Notes: generated from the sequence alone by a model not told the origin. Positions 44,871 to 54,748 are shown, counted from the first letter of the stretch. The stretch is 64,000 nt of DNA from Candidatus Pelagibacter communis (GCF_001179965.1 NZ_CVSH01000052.1:18501-82500), one strand, 5' to 3'. Numbers and translations: made by a program.

Positions 44871-44878
44871 TATAAATA

Positions 44879-46549
44879 ATGAAAGAAAATTCAAAAGTTT
44901 TAGCTTTAAAATATAGACCGACAGTTTTTAAAGATTTAATAGGTCAAGATGTTATTAGAGATACAATTTTAAGTTCGATAATAGATAATAAAACTCCAAA
45001 TGCTTATTTGTTCACAGGAATAAGAGGTGTTGGAAAAACCACTACAGCAAGAATTGTAGCAAAGGCACTTAATTGTAAAAATGGCGTCAATAAACTTTGT
45101 GAAAAAAATATGTGCGAAAACTGTGAGGCTATATCAAATTCAAATCATATTGATGTTCTTGAAATGGATGCAGCAAGCAAAACTGGTGTAGACGATGTTA
45201 GAGATTTAATAGAATTTTCAAGATATGGACCTAGCATTGCTAAATATAAAATTTTCATAATTGATGAAGTTCATATGTTAAGTAAACAAGCTTTTAATGC
45301 CTTACTTAAAACTTTAGAAGAACCTCCAACTTATAAGAATGGTGGAAGTCTAAAATTCATTTTTGCGACAACAGAGATAAAAAAAATCCCTGTGACTGTT
45401 GTTTCAAGATGTCAAAGATTTGATCTTTCAAGAGTAAAATCTATTGAATTATTTAATTTTTTAAAAAATGTAAAAGATTTAGAGGGTGGTAATATTAGTG
45501 ACGAAGCTATTAAACTTATTGTAAAAATATCTGAGGGTTCAGTAAGAGATGCATTATCACTACTAGATCGAGCTATTATTTCCCAACAAAACAATAAGGA
45601 GCTTGATCTCAAAGATGCGCAAAAGATTTTTGGTTATTTCGATAAATCATTACTTATCGATTTGTTTAAAAATATTTTTGACGGTGATGAGGAAAAAGTC
45701 TTACAACAATATAGATTAATTTATGATCAAGGAGTTGAACCCAAGGTTTTCTTAAATGATTTTTTAGAAATACTGTATTATTTAAAGAACATTAATTCTT
45801 TAAAGATTGACGGCACAAACTTTTCTCTTAATGACGAGCAATTTGAAACAATCAAAGATTTGTCAGCAAAAATAGAAAATAGTATTTTTTTGCTATTTTG
45901 GCAATTCACAATACAGACAATGCAAGAATTAGATATAATTTCTAATCAAAATCTATCCATCGAGATGTTTTTGATAAGATTAATTTATATTAAAGGAATT
46001 AAATCAAATATTTCATCAGAAAAAATTGAAAGTTTGGATATTCCAGAAAGACTAAGTAAATCTTTTAAAAATAAGGAAGTGCTAGATCAAATTAAGGGCC
46101 AAACAATTGATCAAATTAAAAACATTGTTCAAGAGGATAAAGATAAACTGAATATAGATAAAAGTGTTAAAAATATAATTGAAATTAAGTCTTTTGACGA
46201 GTTAATTAAAACTTGTGATCAAAAAAAAGAGATTAAATTAAAATATGAATTAGAGAATAATGTGAATCTCGTAAGTTTCGAGAAAAATAGAATAGAAATT
46301 TCATTTAATGAAGATTTAAGTAAAGATTTTTTAAAAATTATTTCATCAAAATTGTTTAATTGGACTGGTGAGAGATGGATTATAACATTATCCAAAAAAC
46401 AAGGTGAACTAACAAAAAAACAAATTAAAGTTAAAAATAAAAAAGATATGTTAGAGAATGCCAAAAAAACAAAAACTTATAAAACAATTAAAGAAATCTT
46501 TGATGATGCAGAGTTAGTAGATGTTAAAAATGAGGAAATAAATGACTGA
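44879..46549 (+). CDS. dnaX: DNA polymerase III subunit tau/gamma
   Basis: This 556-residue clamp-loader ATPase has Walker A GIRGVGKTTTA, a zinc module formed by CKNGVNKLCEKNMCENCEA, Walker B IIDEVHMLS, sensor 1 FATTE and the SRC motif VVSRCQRF. The C-terminal part (after about 370) is the Lys-rich tau-like tail that contacts polymerase and helicase. An A8 run at 46221-46228 could allow a shortened gamma-like product (see findings). The stop overlaps the ybaB start by 8 bases. Confidence 0.95.
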   Translation: MKENSKVLALKYRPTVFKDLIGQDVIRDTILSSIIDNKTPNAYLFTGIRGVGKTTTARIVAKALNCKNGVNKLCEKNMCENCEAISNSNHIDVLEMDAASKTGVDDVRDLIEFSRYGPSIAKYKIFIIDEVHMLSKQAFNALLKTLEEPPTYKNGGSLKFIFATTEIKKIPVTVVSRCQRFDLSRVKSIELFNFLKNVKDLEGGNISDEAIKLIVKISEGSVRDALSLLDRAIISQQNNKELDLKDAQKIFGYFDKSLLIDLFKNIFDGDEEKVLQQYRLIYDQGVEPKVFLNDFLEILYYLKNINSLKIDGTNFSLNDEQFETIKDLSAKIENSIFLLFWQFTIQTMQELDIISNQNLSIEMFLIRLIYIKGIKSNISSEKIESLDIPERLSKSFKNKEVLDQIKGQTIDQIKNIVQEDKDKLNIDKSVKNIIEIKSFDELIKTCDQKKEIKLKYELENNVNLVSFEKNRIEISFNEDLSKDFLKIISSKLFNWTGERWIITLSKKQGELTKKQIKVKNKKDMLENAKKTKTYKTIKEIFDDAELVDVKNEEIND

Positions 46550-46859
46550 TTTTTCAAAAATTTTAGATAAAGCAAAAGAGCTAGAAAATAAAATGAAAGA
46601 GAGTCAGGAAAAAATAAAAAGTATTAAAGTTGAGGGTATTTCTGGATCAAATTCAGTTAAAGTAACATTAAACGGTGAAGGTGAAATGATTGGCATTTTC
46701 ATTTCAGACGATATAATGAAAGAAGATAAATCCGTGATTGAGGACTTAATTGTAGCTGCACACAATAATGCAAAAGAGAAGCTCAAATCTAAAACCTCTG
46801 AAGAAATATCCAAAGTAACAGGTGGGTTTGGTATTCCAGGATTTAAATGGCCACTTTAG
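46542..46859 (+). CDS. ybaB: YbaB/EbfC nucleoid-associated protein
   Basis: This 105-residue small DNA-binding protein forms dimers that bind DNA with little sequence preference. VKVTLNGEGEMIGIFISDDI and LIVAAHNNAKEKLKSKTSEE, and the Gly-rich C-terminus VTGGFGIPGF, are typical. It sits between dnaX and recR as in most bacteria. Confidence 0.95.
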   Translation: MTDFSKILDKAKELENKMKESQEKIKSIKVEGISGSNSVKVTLNGEGEMIGIFISDDIMKEDKSVIEDLIVAAHNNAKEKLKSKTSEEISKVTGGFGIPGFKWPL

Positions 46860-46863
46860 ATTT

Positions 46864-47472
46864 ATGCAAAAAATTGATGAAATAGAAAATTTAATAAAAA
46901 TTATTTCCAAATTGCCAGGACTTGGACCTAAATCTGCAAAAAGGATTATTTTAAAAATGATAAGTAGTAGAGAAGAGCTGTTAAAGCCAATGGCGAAAGT
47001 ACTAGTTGATGTTTATAAAAATATTTACAGATGTAATGTTTGTGGATCTTTGAGATCTAATAATCTTTGTAGTAATTGTGATCAATCTTCAAAAAAATCA
47101 AATAAAATTTGTGTTGTTGAGAGTATTGCTGATCAATGGAGCATAGAAAGCTCTAATATCTTTGATGGTTATTTTCATATTTTAGGAGGTACGATTAATT
47201 CTTCTGGTCAAAAAAAAGAGGATTTATTAATATCATCTTTGGTCAAACGAGTTAAAGATCAAAAAATTGATGAAGTCATAATTGCAACAAGCGCAACTGT
47301 TGAGGGTCAAACTACAGCCTATTATATACAAGAGAGTTTAAACGAAACCAAAGTGAAAATTTCAAAACTTGCTCAAGGTTTGCCAGTTGGAGGAGAAATT
47401 GAAAATTTAGATGATGGGACTCTTTATTCCGCTTTTAAAAATAGAGCAGGATTAAATTCAGATTCAAATTGA
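46864..47472 (+). CDS. recR: Recombination protein RecR
   Basis: This 202-residue protein of the RecFOR pathway loads RecA at gaps. The helix-hairpin-helix KLPGLGPKSAKRI, the four-cysteine zinc finger CNVCGSLRSNNLCSNC, and the Toprim domain (CVVESIADQWSIE, HILGGTINS, ATSATVEGQTTAYYI) are intact. I chose ATG 46864, 4 bases after the ybaB stop; the frame opens at 46822 but inside ybaB. The end overlaps convergent glcB by 9 bases. Confidence 0.95.
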   Translation: MQKIDEIENLIKIISKLPGLGPKSAKRIILKMISSREELLKPMAKVLVDVYKNIYRCNVCGSLRSNNLCSNCDQSSKKSNKICVVESIADQWSIESSNIFDGYFHILGGTINSSGQKKEDLLISSLVKRVKDQKIDEVIIATSATVEGQTTAYYIQESLNETKVKISKLAQGLPVGGEIENLDDGTLYSAFKNRAGLNSDSN

Positions 47473-49662
47473 TTTTTTCATCAATCTATTAAAATGTAAT
47501 AATGGCTCTGTATAACCCGAGGGCTGATATTTTCCATGAAAAACAAGATCGCAAGCCGCTTTAAAAGCAATTGATTTGTCAAAATTTCCAGACATTGCTT
47601 GATATGGATCTTGATCTTTCATACCTCGGTCCTTTAAGTTTTGATAGTCTACTATTTTTGCCATTTTTTTCATTATCTCTAAAACTTGTTTCTTGCTACA
47701 TACACCATGATGAAGCCAATTTGCTATGTGCTGGCTGCTTATTCTGCAAGTAGCTCTATCTTCCATTAATCCCACGCCATTAATATCTGGAACCTTTGAA
47801 CATCCTACAGATTGGTCTACCCATCTTACTACGTATCCTAATATACCTTGTGCATTATTTCTTAACTCTCTTTCTATTTGCTCTTTCGACCATTTTTTTT
47901 GAGTATTAAGAGGTATAGTCAAAAGATCATCTAATTTAGCTTTTTTTCTATTTTTAAGTTTTTGATGCAAACTAAATACATCGACATCGTGATAATGTAA
48001 TGCATGTATTGCTGCAGCTGTTGGAGATGGTACCCAGGCACAATTAGCACCTGATAAAGGGTGAGATACTTTTTGTTCCATCATTTCTTTTAACAAATCT
48101 GGCATTGCCCACATCCCTTTTCCTATTTGAGCTTTTCCAGAAAAGCCACAATCTAATCCCACATCGACATTATTATTTTCATATGCTTTTATCCATTTCG
48201 ATGATTTCATGTCTCCTTTCAAAATCATGGGCCCAATTTCCATAGAAGTATGAATTTCGTCTCCGGTTCTATCAAGAAATCCTGTATTTATAAAAAACAC
48301 CCTTTTTTTTAAAATTCTTATGCATTCTTTTAAATTAACACTTGTTCTCCTCTCTTCGTCCATTATGCCACACAAAATTTGATTTTTTCTAAATTTCAAA
48401 ACTTTTTCAACTTTTTCGAAAATTTTATTTGTAAATGAGCATTCATCTGGACCATGCATTTTTGGTTTAACAATATAAATTGAATTTGTTCTAGAATTTC
48501 CCTTTCTTTTAAAATCATGAATACAAGCCGCAGATGTTACAAATGCATCTAAAATCCCTTCTGGACATTCAGATCCATCTTTTAATAAAATTGCAGGATT
48601 TGTCATAAGGTGCCCAACATTCCTATTAAGCAACAAGGATCTTCCATGTAACACTATTTTTTTACCTTTTGGTGACAAGTATTGTCTATCTAAGTTTAAT
48701 TTTCTGAGGATTGTTTTATTATTTTTTTTAAACTTTGATGTTAAATTTCCTTTCATTAAAGATAGCCAATTTCTATATCCTAGCACCTTATCTTCTGCAT
48801 CTACAGCCGCCACACTATCTTCATGGTCACAAATTGTGGAAATTGCTGACTCTAAAATAATATCGTGAATTTTTAATGGGTCTTGATTTCCATCGGGATT
48901 ATTTACTTCTAAATTGCCTTTTTGATCAAATAAAATATCTAAATGTAAATTATTGTTTTTAAATAAAAGTGAAAAGATTTTATTTTTTTGTTTTCTAAAA
49001 CCTAAAAATTGTTTAGGGTTTTTAAGGTGAATACTAAGTATACCATTTTTAATATCTGGAATTTTTTTTAGATTTTTCCAACTTTGATTTTTTAAAGGAA
49101 TATACTTGTCTAAAATTTCTCTTGCATAATCAATGACTTTGGCGCCTCTAATCGGATTATATGTTTTTCCTTTAACCGCTCCTTTTGTTTCAGGAATTAT
49201 ATTTGCACCATAGAGGCTGTCATAAAGACTTACCCATCTTGCATTTGCAGCATTTAATAAAAATCGCGCATTCGATACTGGACACACTAGCTGCGGGCCA
49301 CAAATATTAGATATTTCTTTATCTACACTTTTGTATGGAATTTTGAAATTTTTTCCCTTCTTTTTGATATAACCAATTTTTTCTAAAAATTTTTTATAAT
49401 CATTTAAATTTATTTTCTTTCCTTTTCGCTCAAGATGGTAGGTATCGATTGACTTTTGAATTTTTTCTCTAATTTCTATGAGTTCCCTATTTTTTTTAGC
49501 CAACTCATGAACAGACTTGCTAAAACCTCTCCAAAAATGATTTTTTGAAATTTTTGTTCCTGGTAATAATTCCCTATTTATGAATGATAAAAGGACCCTA
49601 GAAACAGACAAATCGTATATTCGAACAAATTTCTCGTTTTTTGACATATTTTTTTTTACCAT
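47464..49662 (-). CDS. glcB: Malate synthase G
   Basis: This 732-residue enzyme condenses glyoxylate and acetyl-CoA to malate. ICDHEDSVAAVDAEDK, KPKMHGPDECSFT, GIMDEERRTSVNLKECI, FLDRTGDEIHTSME and GANCAWVPSPTAAAIHALHYH identify the G isoform. No isocitrate lyase is in the window. ATG 49662 or 49647 could be the start. The gap to divergent accA is only about 36 bases, so the glycine riboswitch described upstream of the SAR11 malate synthase gene has no room here. Confidence 0.95.
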   Translation of the reverse strand: MVKKNMSKNEKFVRIYDLSVSRVLLSFINRELLPGTKISKNHFWRGFSKSVHELAKKNRELIEIREKIQKSIDTYHLERKGKKINLNDYKKFLEKIGYIKKKGKNFKIPYKSVDKEISNICGPQLVCPVSNARFLLNAANARWVSLYDSLYGANIIPETKGAVKGKTYNPIRGAKVIDYAREILDKYIPLKNQSWKNLKKIPDIKNGILSIHLKNPKQFLGFRKQKNKIFSLLFKNNNLHLDILFDQKGNLEVNNPDGNQDPLKIHDIILESAISTICDHEDSVAAVDAEDKVLGYRNWLSLMKGNLTSKFKKNNKTILRKLNLDRQYLSPKGKKIVLHGRSLLLNRNVGHLMTNPAILLKDGSECPEGILDAFVTSAACIHDFKRKGNSRTNSIYIVKPKMHGPDECSFTNKIFEKVEKVLKFRKNQILCGIMDEERRTSVNLKECIRILKKRVFFINTGFLDRTGDEIHTSMEIGPMILKGDMKSSKWIKAYENNNVDVGLDCGFSGKAQIGKGMWAMPDLLKEMMEQKVSHPLSGANCAWVPSPTAAAIHALHYHDVDVFSLHQKLKNRKKAKLDDLLTIPLNTQKKWSKEQIERELRNNAQGILGYVVRWVDQSVGCSKVPDINGVGLMEDRATCRISSQHIANWLHHGVCSKKQVLEIMKKMAKIVDYQNLKDRGMKDQDPYQAMSGNFDKSIAFKAACDLVFHGKYQPSGYTEPLLHFNRLMKKSI

Positions 49663-49698
49663 TTTATTGCCTATTTTTAGTTTATAAAGACTAAATAT

Positions 49699-50802
49699 AT
49701 GAAAAATTATCTAAATTTTGAACTAGACATAAAAGACTTAGAAAAAGAGCTTGATGAGCTTAAAGATCCATATAACAATACGGGTTTATCAGAGGTAGAA
49801 ACAGATAAAATTTCAAAATTACAGACTGAAATAGATGAAAAATTGAGAGATATTTATTCAAATTTAAATCCTTGGCAAAAGACTCAAGTTGCAAGACATG
49901 AGGACAGACCAAAGTCAAAATTTTTTATAGATAATTTATTTGAAGATTTTATTTCTTTGTCTGGTGATAGATATTATAGCGATGATAAATCAGTAATAAC
50001 TGGTTTTGCAAAATTTAATAATCAATCTGTATTAATAATAGGTCAAGAAAAAGGGGAAGATCTTGAGAGTAGAATAGAGCATAATTTTGGAATGATGAGA
50101 CCAGAGGGATATAGAAAGTCTATAAGATTAATGAAGTTAGCAGACAAATTTAATATTCCAATAATTATTTTTGTTGATACGCCAGGAGCTTATCCCGGTG
50201 TTGGTGCTGAGGAAAGAGGACAAGCGGAGGCAATTGCGAAATCAATTGAGTGCAGTATGGATATAAAAGTTCCAACCATATCAATTATAATTGGGGAAGG
50301 AGGTTCTGGTGGTGCAATAGCGTTAGCGTCATCAAGTAAAGTAATAATGTTAGAGAATGCTATTTATTCTGTTATATCTCCCGAGGGATGTGCAACAATT
50401 TTATGGAGAGACCCAAAAAAAACTCTCGAAGCAGCTACAGCAATGAAGTTATCCTCTAAAGATCTATTAGATTTGAAGGTAATAGATGAAATCATAGAGG
50501 AGCCTTTGGGTGGAGCTCATAGAGACAAAAACTTTATATTAGAAAACGTAAGAAAAAGTATAGAAAAAAGTTTATTAGAATTCTCTGGATTATCTAGAGA
50601 AGAAGTTTTTAATAAGAGAAAAGAAAAATTTTTATCCATTGGAAGAAATAAAGGATTTACCTCAACTTCTAGCTCTAAAACAAGTCTTTCATTGGAGAAT
50701 AATAGTTTTTTGAATTTTGTTAATAAGTTAAAAAAAAAGCAATTAATATTTTTAGGTTTAGTAATTTTATCTATACTTTTTTTGGGTATTATATTTATTT
50801 AA
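49699..50802 (+). CDS. accA: Acetyl-CoA carboxylase carboxyltransferase alpha, with C-terminal hydrophobic tail
   Basis: This 367-residue subunit transfers the carboxyl group from biotin to acetyl-CoA in fatty-acid synthesis, paired with AccD (not in the window). HEDRPKSKFFID, GFAKFNNQSV, RNFGMMRPEGYRK-like RIEHNFGMMRPEGYRK, VDTPGAYPGVGAEERGQAEA and GEGGSGGAIALA are present. It is about 50 residues longer than E. coli AccA (319). The extra part is a Ser-rich linker and, after KKKQ, a hydrophobic stretch at about 349-367 that runs to the C-terminus like a tail anchor. The stop overlaps convergent secA. Confidence 0.94.
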   Translation: MKNYLNFELDIKDLEKELDELKDPYNNTGLSEVETDKISKLQTEIDEKLRDIYSNLNPWQKTQVARHEDRPKSKFFIDNLFEDFISLSGDRYYSDDKSVITGFAKFNNQSVLIIGQEKGEDLESRIEHNFGMMRPEGYRKSIRLMKLADKFNIPIIIFVDTPGAYPGVGAEERGQAEAIAKSIECSMDIKVPTISIIIGEGGSGGAIALASSSKVIMLENAIYSVISPEGCATILWRDPKKTLEAATAMKLSSKDLLDLKVIDEIIEEPLGGAHRDKNFILENVRKSIEKSLLEFSGLSREEVFNKRKEKFLSIGRNKGFTSTSSSKTSLSLENNSFLNFVNKLKKKQLIFLGLVILSILFLGIIFI

Positions 50803-53339
50803 AACCTTCCACAACAATGTTTGTATTTTTTGCCTGATCCACAATAACAAGGTTCATTTCTACTCATTTTTTTTCCAACATATTTCGGATTAATTTTGTT
50901 TTTATTTTGTGTTGGTTCTTCTGTTCTTTCTATTATTGTTAAATTTAAAAGAATTGTAATTAGATCAAATTTTAACTTACTCAATAAATTTTCAAAAAGG
51001 CTAAATGCTTCTTTTTTATATTCAACAAGAGGATCTCTTTGTCCATAAGATCTTAATCCAATAACTTGTCTAAGTTGTTCTAGATATTGAATATGCAGTT
51101 TCCAATTAGCATCTATAGTTTGTAAGAATATTCTTTTTTCTATTTCCTTTGACTGATCATCACCTAACTTTTTTAATCTTTCACTTCTTTTTTCTAAAAA
51201 TTTGTTTTTTAATTTATCTTTAAATTCATCATTTTTAACTTCACTTAAATTTTTAATCTCTTCATCATTAAAGCTTTTTCCCACAAGTGTTTTGACTCTT
51301 GTGATAAAATCTTTGCTTTTCTTTGGATTTATAGATAAATTTTTTTCAGAGATAAGTTGGTCTATAGTTTCGTCTAAAAATGTTTCTGAGTAATTAAATA
51401 TTTCATTTGTATTTATAATGTTGTTTCTTTGACTAAAAATCACATGCCTTTGGTCATTAAGCACATTATCAAATTTAAGAAGCGTTTTTCTCATATCAAA
51501 ATTTCTTGCCTCTACTTTTTGTTGTGCTCTTTCAAGAGCTTTGTTTATCCATGGATGATCTATACTTTCTCCATCTTTAAGACCTAATTTTTCTAACATA
51601 GTGTTCATGGACTCTGATCCAAATATTCTCATTAAATCATCGTCAAGACTTACAAAGAAAATTGAATTTCCTTCGTCTCCCTGTCTGCCAGATCTTCCTC
51701 TTGCCTGATTATCAACTCTTCTAGACTCCATTCTTTCAGTTCCAATTACAAATAATCCGCCTAAGGATTTAATTTTATTTTTCTCGGATAATAATTTTTC
51801 ACCTTTGAGATCTTCTTTTTTTCCACCAAGTTGAATATCAACACCTCGTCCTGAAATACTTGTAGTTATTATTACGGAGTTTAATTTTCCTGCATTAGCA
51901 ATAATCTCAGCTTCTTTTTCGTGATTTTTTGCATTTAAAACAACGTGAGGTATTTTTTCTTTATTTAGTAAAGAAGAATATTGCTCGGATTTATTTACAC
52001 TAGAGGTAAAAACTAGAGTAGGTTGACCTATTTTATAGCACTCACTTATTTTTTTTATAATTGCAATGTTTTTTTCTTTTTCAGTTCTGAATATTTGGTC
52101 ATTCCAATCTTTTCTTATCATTTTTTTATTTGTTGGAATTACTGTTACAGAAAGATTATAGATTTCCAAAAATTCCTCTGCTTCCGTCAGTGCGGTTCCA
52201 GTACAACCAGACAACTTTTCATAAAGCTTAAAATAATTTTGATAAGTAATTGATGCAAGAGTTTGATTTTCATTTTGGATATCTACTTTTTCTTTAGCCT
52301 CAAGTGCCTGGTGAAGACCATCTCCATATCTTCTCCCTTCCAATATTCTTCCAGTTAACTCATCTATTATTTTAATTAAGCCATCTTGAATGATGTAATC
52401 TTTACCCTTCTTATATAAATGGTTTGCCTTAAGCGCTTGATTTACATGATGGACTAATGACAAATTTGCTGGATCATAAAAATTATTATTTTTTAAAATA
52501 TTTGCCTCATTTAAAATTTTTTCAACATTTGAAATTCCAGAATTAGTTAAAAAAACGTTTTTATCTTTTTCATCTATTTCATAATCTTGCTCTACTAATC
52601 TTTTAATTAGTTTATCAATTGCTAAATATTGACCTGTTTTATCCTCAGCTGCTCCTGAAATTACTAGAGGTGTTCTCGCTTCGTCAATCAAACAAGAATC
52701 TATCTCATCTACAATTGCAAATTTATGCCCTCTCTGGACCAAGTCTTCTTTAGAAAATTTCATATTATCTCTCAAGTAATCAAAGCCTAATTCACTATTT
52801 GTTGCATATGTAATATCTTGTGAATAATTATGTTTTCTTTCATCATCGCTTTGTTCATTTGAGATGAAACCAGCATTGATACCCAAAAAATTGTAAATTT
52901 TGTTCATTTCTGAACAATCTCTTTTTGCAAGATAATCATTAACTGTAACTATATGAACACCTTTTCTTTGAAGCGAATTAAGATAGGCCGCAAGTACAAT
53001 TGTAATTGTTTTACCCTCTCCGGTTCTCATTTCAGAAATTCCAGATTGATGCAGTACAATACCACCCATAATCTGGACATCAAAATGTCTTTCTCCCCTA
53101 GTCCTTTTTGATGCTTCTCTCACTAAGGCAAATGCTTCAGGTAATATATTGTCAATATTTGGATCATTTGCCAAACTTTCCTTTAGCTTTTGTGTTCTTT
53201 TCGGAAAATCAGTATCATTAATTTTAGATATTTCATTTTCAAGATTGTTGACTTTATCTAGAATGACTTGCAGTTTATCTAATTGCTTTTGATTATGTGA
53301 TTTAATGAATTTTGATAATATTTTTAAAGGGTTAAGCAT
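50799..53339 (-). CDS. secA: Preprotein translocase ATPase SecA
   Basis: This 846-residue motor drives proteins through SecYEG. Nucleotide-binding domain 1 has MRTGEGKTI; the DEAD-like box is IVDEIDSCLIDEARTPL; domain 2 has TSISGRGVDIQLGG and QARGRSGRQGDEG. The helical wing and scaffold domains follow. The C-terminal zinc module CYCGSGKKYKHCC binds SecB and lipids. It is divergent from argJ, a common alphaproteobacterial neighbour. Confidence 0.96.
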   Translation of the reverse strand: MLNPLKILSKFIKSHNQKQLDKLQVILDKVNNLENEISKINDTDFPKRTQKLKESLANDPNIDNILPEAFALVREASKRTRGERHFDVQIMGGIVLHQSGISEMRTGEGKTITIVLAAYLNSLQRKGVHIVTVNDYLAKRDCSEMNKIYNFLGINAGFISNEQSDDERKHNYSQDITYATNSELGFDYLRDNMKFSKEDLVQRGHKFAIVDEIDSCLIDEARTPLVISGAAEDKTGQYLAIDKLIKRLVEQDYEIDEKDKNVFLTNSGISNVEKILNEANILKNNNFYDPANLSLVHHVNQALKANHLYKKGKDYIIQDGLIKIIDELTGRILEGRRYGDGLHQALEAKEKVDIQNENQTLASITYQNYFKLYEKLSGCTGTALTEAEEFLEIYNLSVTVIPTNKKMIRKDWNDQIFRTEKEKNIAIIKKISECYKIGQPTLVFTSSVNKSEQYSSLLNKEKIPHVVLNAKNHEKEAEIIANAGKLNSVIITTSISGRGVDIQLGGKKEDLKGEKLLSEKNKIKSLGGLFVIGTERMESRRVDNQARGRSGRQGDEGNSIFFVSLDDDLMRIFGSESMNTMLEKLGLKDGESIDHPWINKALERAQQKVEARNFDMRKTLLKFDNVLNDQRHVIFSQRNNIINTNEIFNYSETFLDETIDQLISEKNLSINPKKSKDFITRVKTLVGKSFNDEEIKNLSEVKNDEFKDKLKNKFLEKRSERLKKLGDDQSKEIEKRIFLQTIDANWKLHIQYLEQLRQVIGLRSYGQRDPLVEYKKEAFSLFENLLSKLKFDLITILLNLTIIERTEEPTQNKNKINPKYVGKKMSRNEPCYCGSGKKYKHCCGRF

Positions 53340-53408
53340 TTAGTATATTTTGATGTATAATTTAATTATAATTAATAATATAGGAAGAAAATAATTATTT
53401 TAAACCTT

Positions 53409-54710
53409 ATGGTATTAAATTTTAACAACTTATTTAGATCTGAAAGTAAAAATACTAAATTAAGCGATTTTCAGGATCTTGATCATCTAAATGGTCTAGC
53501 GCTATCAATCACTGATGCCAAGCTTTATAATCCTTCAAGAGATGATTTAGTTTTATTTTATTTTAGAAATGGGGCAAACTACGCATCGGTTTATACAAAG
53601 TCAACTATTGTGTCAGAAAATATCAAATGGAATAAATCTATAGGAAATAAAAAAGTTATGGCTTTATTGGTTAATACGAGAAATGCAAATGCATTTACTG
53701 GGAAAGCAGGATATGAAGGCCTAAAAAAAATTGCTGAAGAGCTCTCAAATCAATTAAACACAAAGCAAAAATTAGATGAGGAAAAACCAGAAAAAATAAA
53801 AGCAAAAGATATAATGTTTGGGTGCACGGGTACCATAGGTGAAACTTTTCCAACAGAAAAAATAAAAAACAGTATTTCAGATATTGTAGAAAAAATTAAA
53901 TATAACCAAAATAAATATATTTGGACTAAAGCTGCTTTAGGAATTATGACAACAGACCTTGTTCCTAAATTAGCAATGGAAGAATGTAAAATTGGAAATA
54001 CCTCTATTAAAATTTACGGTGTAGCAAAAGGTTCGGGTATGATTTATCCAAACATGGCAACGACTCTAGGATATGTTTTTACAGATGCAAAAATTTCACA
54101 GAAAGTTCTTAAAAAATTACTCTCAAAAAATATTGAAACCACTTTTAATGCAATAAGTTGTGATGGTGATACTAGTACTAACGATATGGTTTCAGTATTT
54201 GCAACTGGAGCAGCAAATAATTTAATCATCAAGAATATTAGAGACGAAAGAGCAAAAATCTTTGAAAAAAGTTTTCATAATGTTTTACTGAATTTAGCAA
54301 AAAGAGTTGCAGCTGATGGTGAAGGCGCATCAAAATTTATTACTATAAGCGTAAATAAAGCAAAAGATGAAAAAGATGCAAAAAAAATTGCTTTCTCAAT
54401 TGCAAACTCTCCACTTGTAAAAACAGCTGTTGCAGGAGAAGATCCTAACTGGGGAAGAATTATAATGGCAATCGGTAAATCAAAAGTATCTATAAATTTA
54501 AATAAACTTAATATTAATTTTGGTGATATAAAAATTGTTGACAAGGGTCAGCTTCTTGAAAATTATTCAGAGGAAGATGCAAAACGTTACATGAGGAACG
54601 AAAAAATAGATTTTAAAATTAATTTAAATATGGGTTCAAAAAGTTTTACTGTTTATACAATGGATTTAACTAAAAAATATATTGAGATAAATGCAGATTA
54701 CAGAAGCTAG
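53409..54710 (+). CDS. argJ: Bifunctional glutamate N-acetyltransferase / amino-acid acetyltransferase
   Basis: This 433-residue ornithine acetyltransferase recycles the acetyl group in arginine synthesis. It self-cleaves at a conserved Ala-Thr bond, seen here in GMIYPNMATTLGY, where the Thr becomes the nucleophile of the beta chain. GCTGTIGE and CDGDTSTNDMV are typical. The usual loop is ATML; the second Thr here is a small variant. Whether it also makes acetylglutamate from acetyl-CoA cannot be read from the sequence. With argD and argF, arginine genes lie in separate places. Confidence 0.94.
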   Translation: MVLNFNNLFRSESKNTKLSDFQDLDHLNGLALSITDAKLYNPSRDDLVLFYFRNGANYASVYTKSTIVSENIKWNKSIGNKKVMALLVNTRNANAFTGKAGYEGLKKIAEELSNQLNTKQKLDEEKPEKIKAKDIMFGCTGTIGETFPTEKIKNSISDIVEKIKYNQNKYIWTKAALGIMTTDLVPKLAMEECKIGNTSIKIYGVAKGSGMIYPNMATTLGYVFTDAKISQKVLKKLLSKNIETTFNAISCDGDTSTNDMVSVFATGAANNLIIKNIRDERAKIFEKSFHNVLLNLAKRVAADGEGASKFITISVNKAKDEKDAKKIAFSIANSPLVKTAVAGEDPNWGRIIMAIGKSKVSINLNKLNINFGDIKIVDKGQLLENYSEEDAKRYMRNEKIDFKINLNMGSKSFTVYTMDLTKKYIEINADYRS

Positions 54711-54748
54711 GCTCTTGAAATATCTTAAAAGGTAATTAACTATTTTCT

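Noticed and set aside
49676..49695. Small inverted repeat TTTAGT/ACTAAA between glcB and accA
   Set aside because: Six-base A+T arms are expected by chance; it is too small to stand in for a riboswitch.
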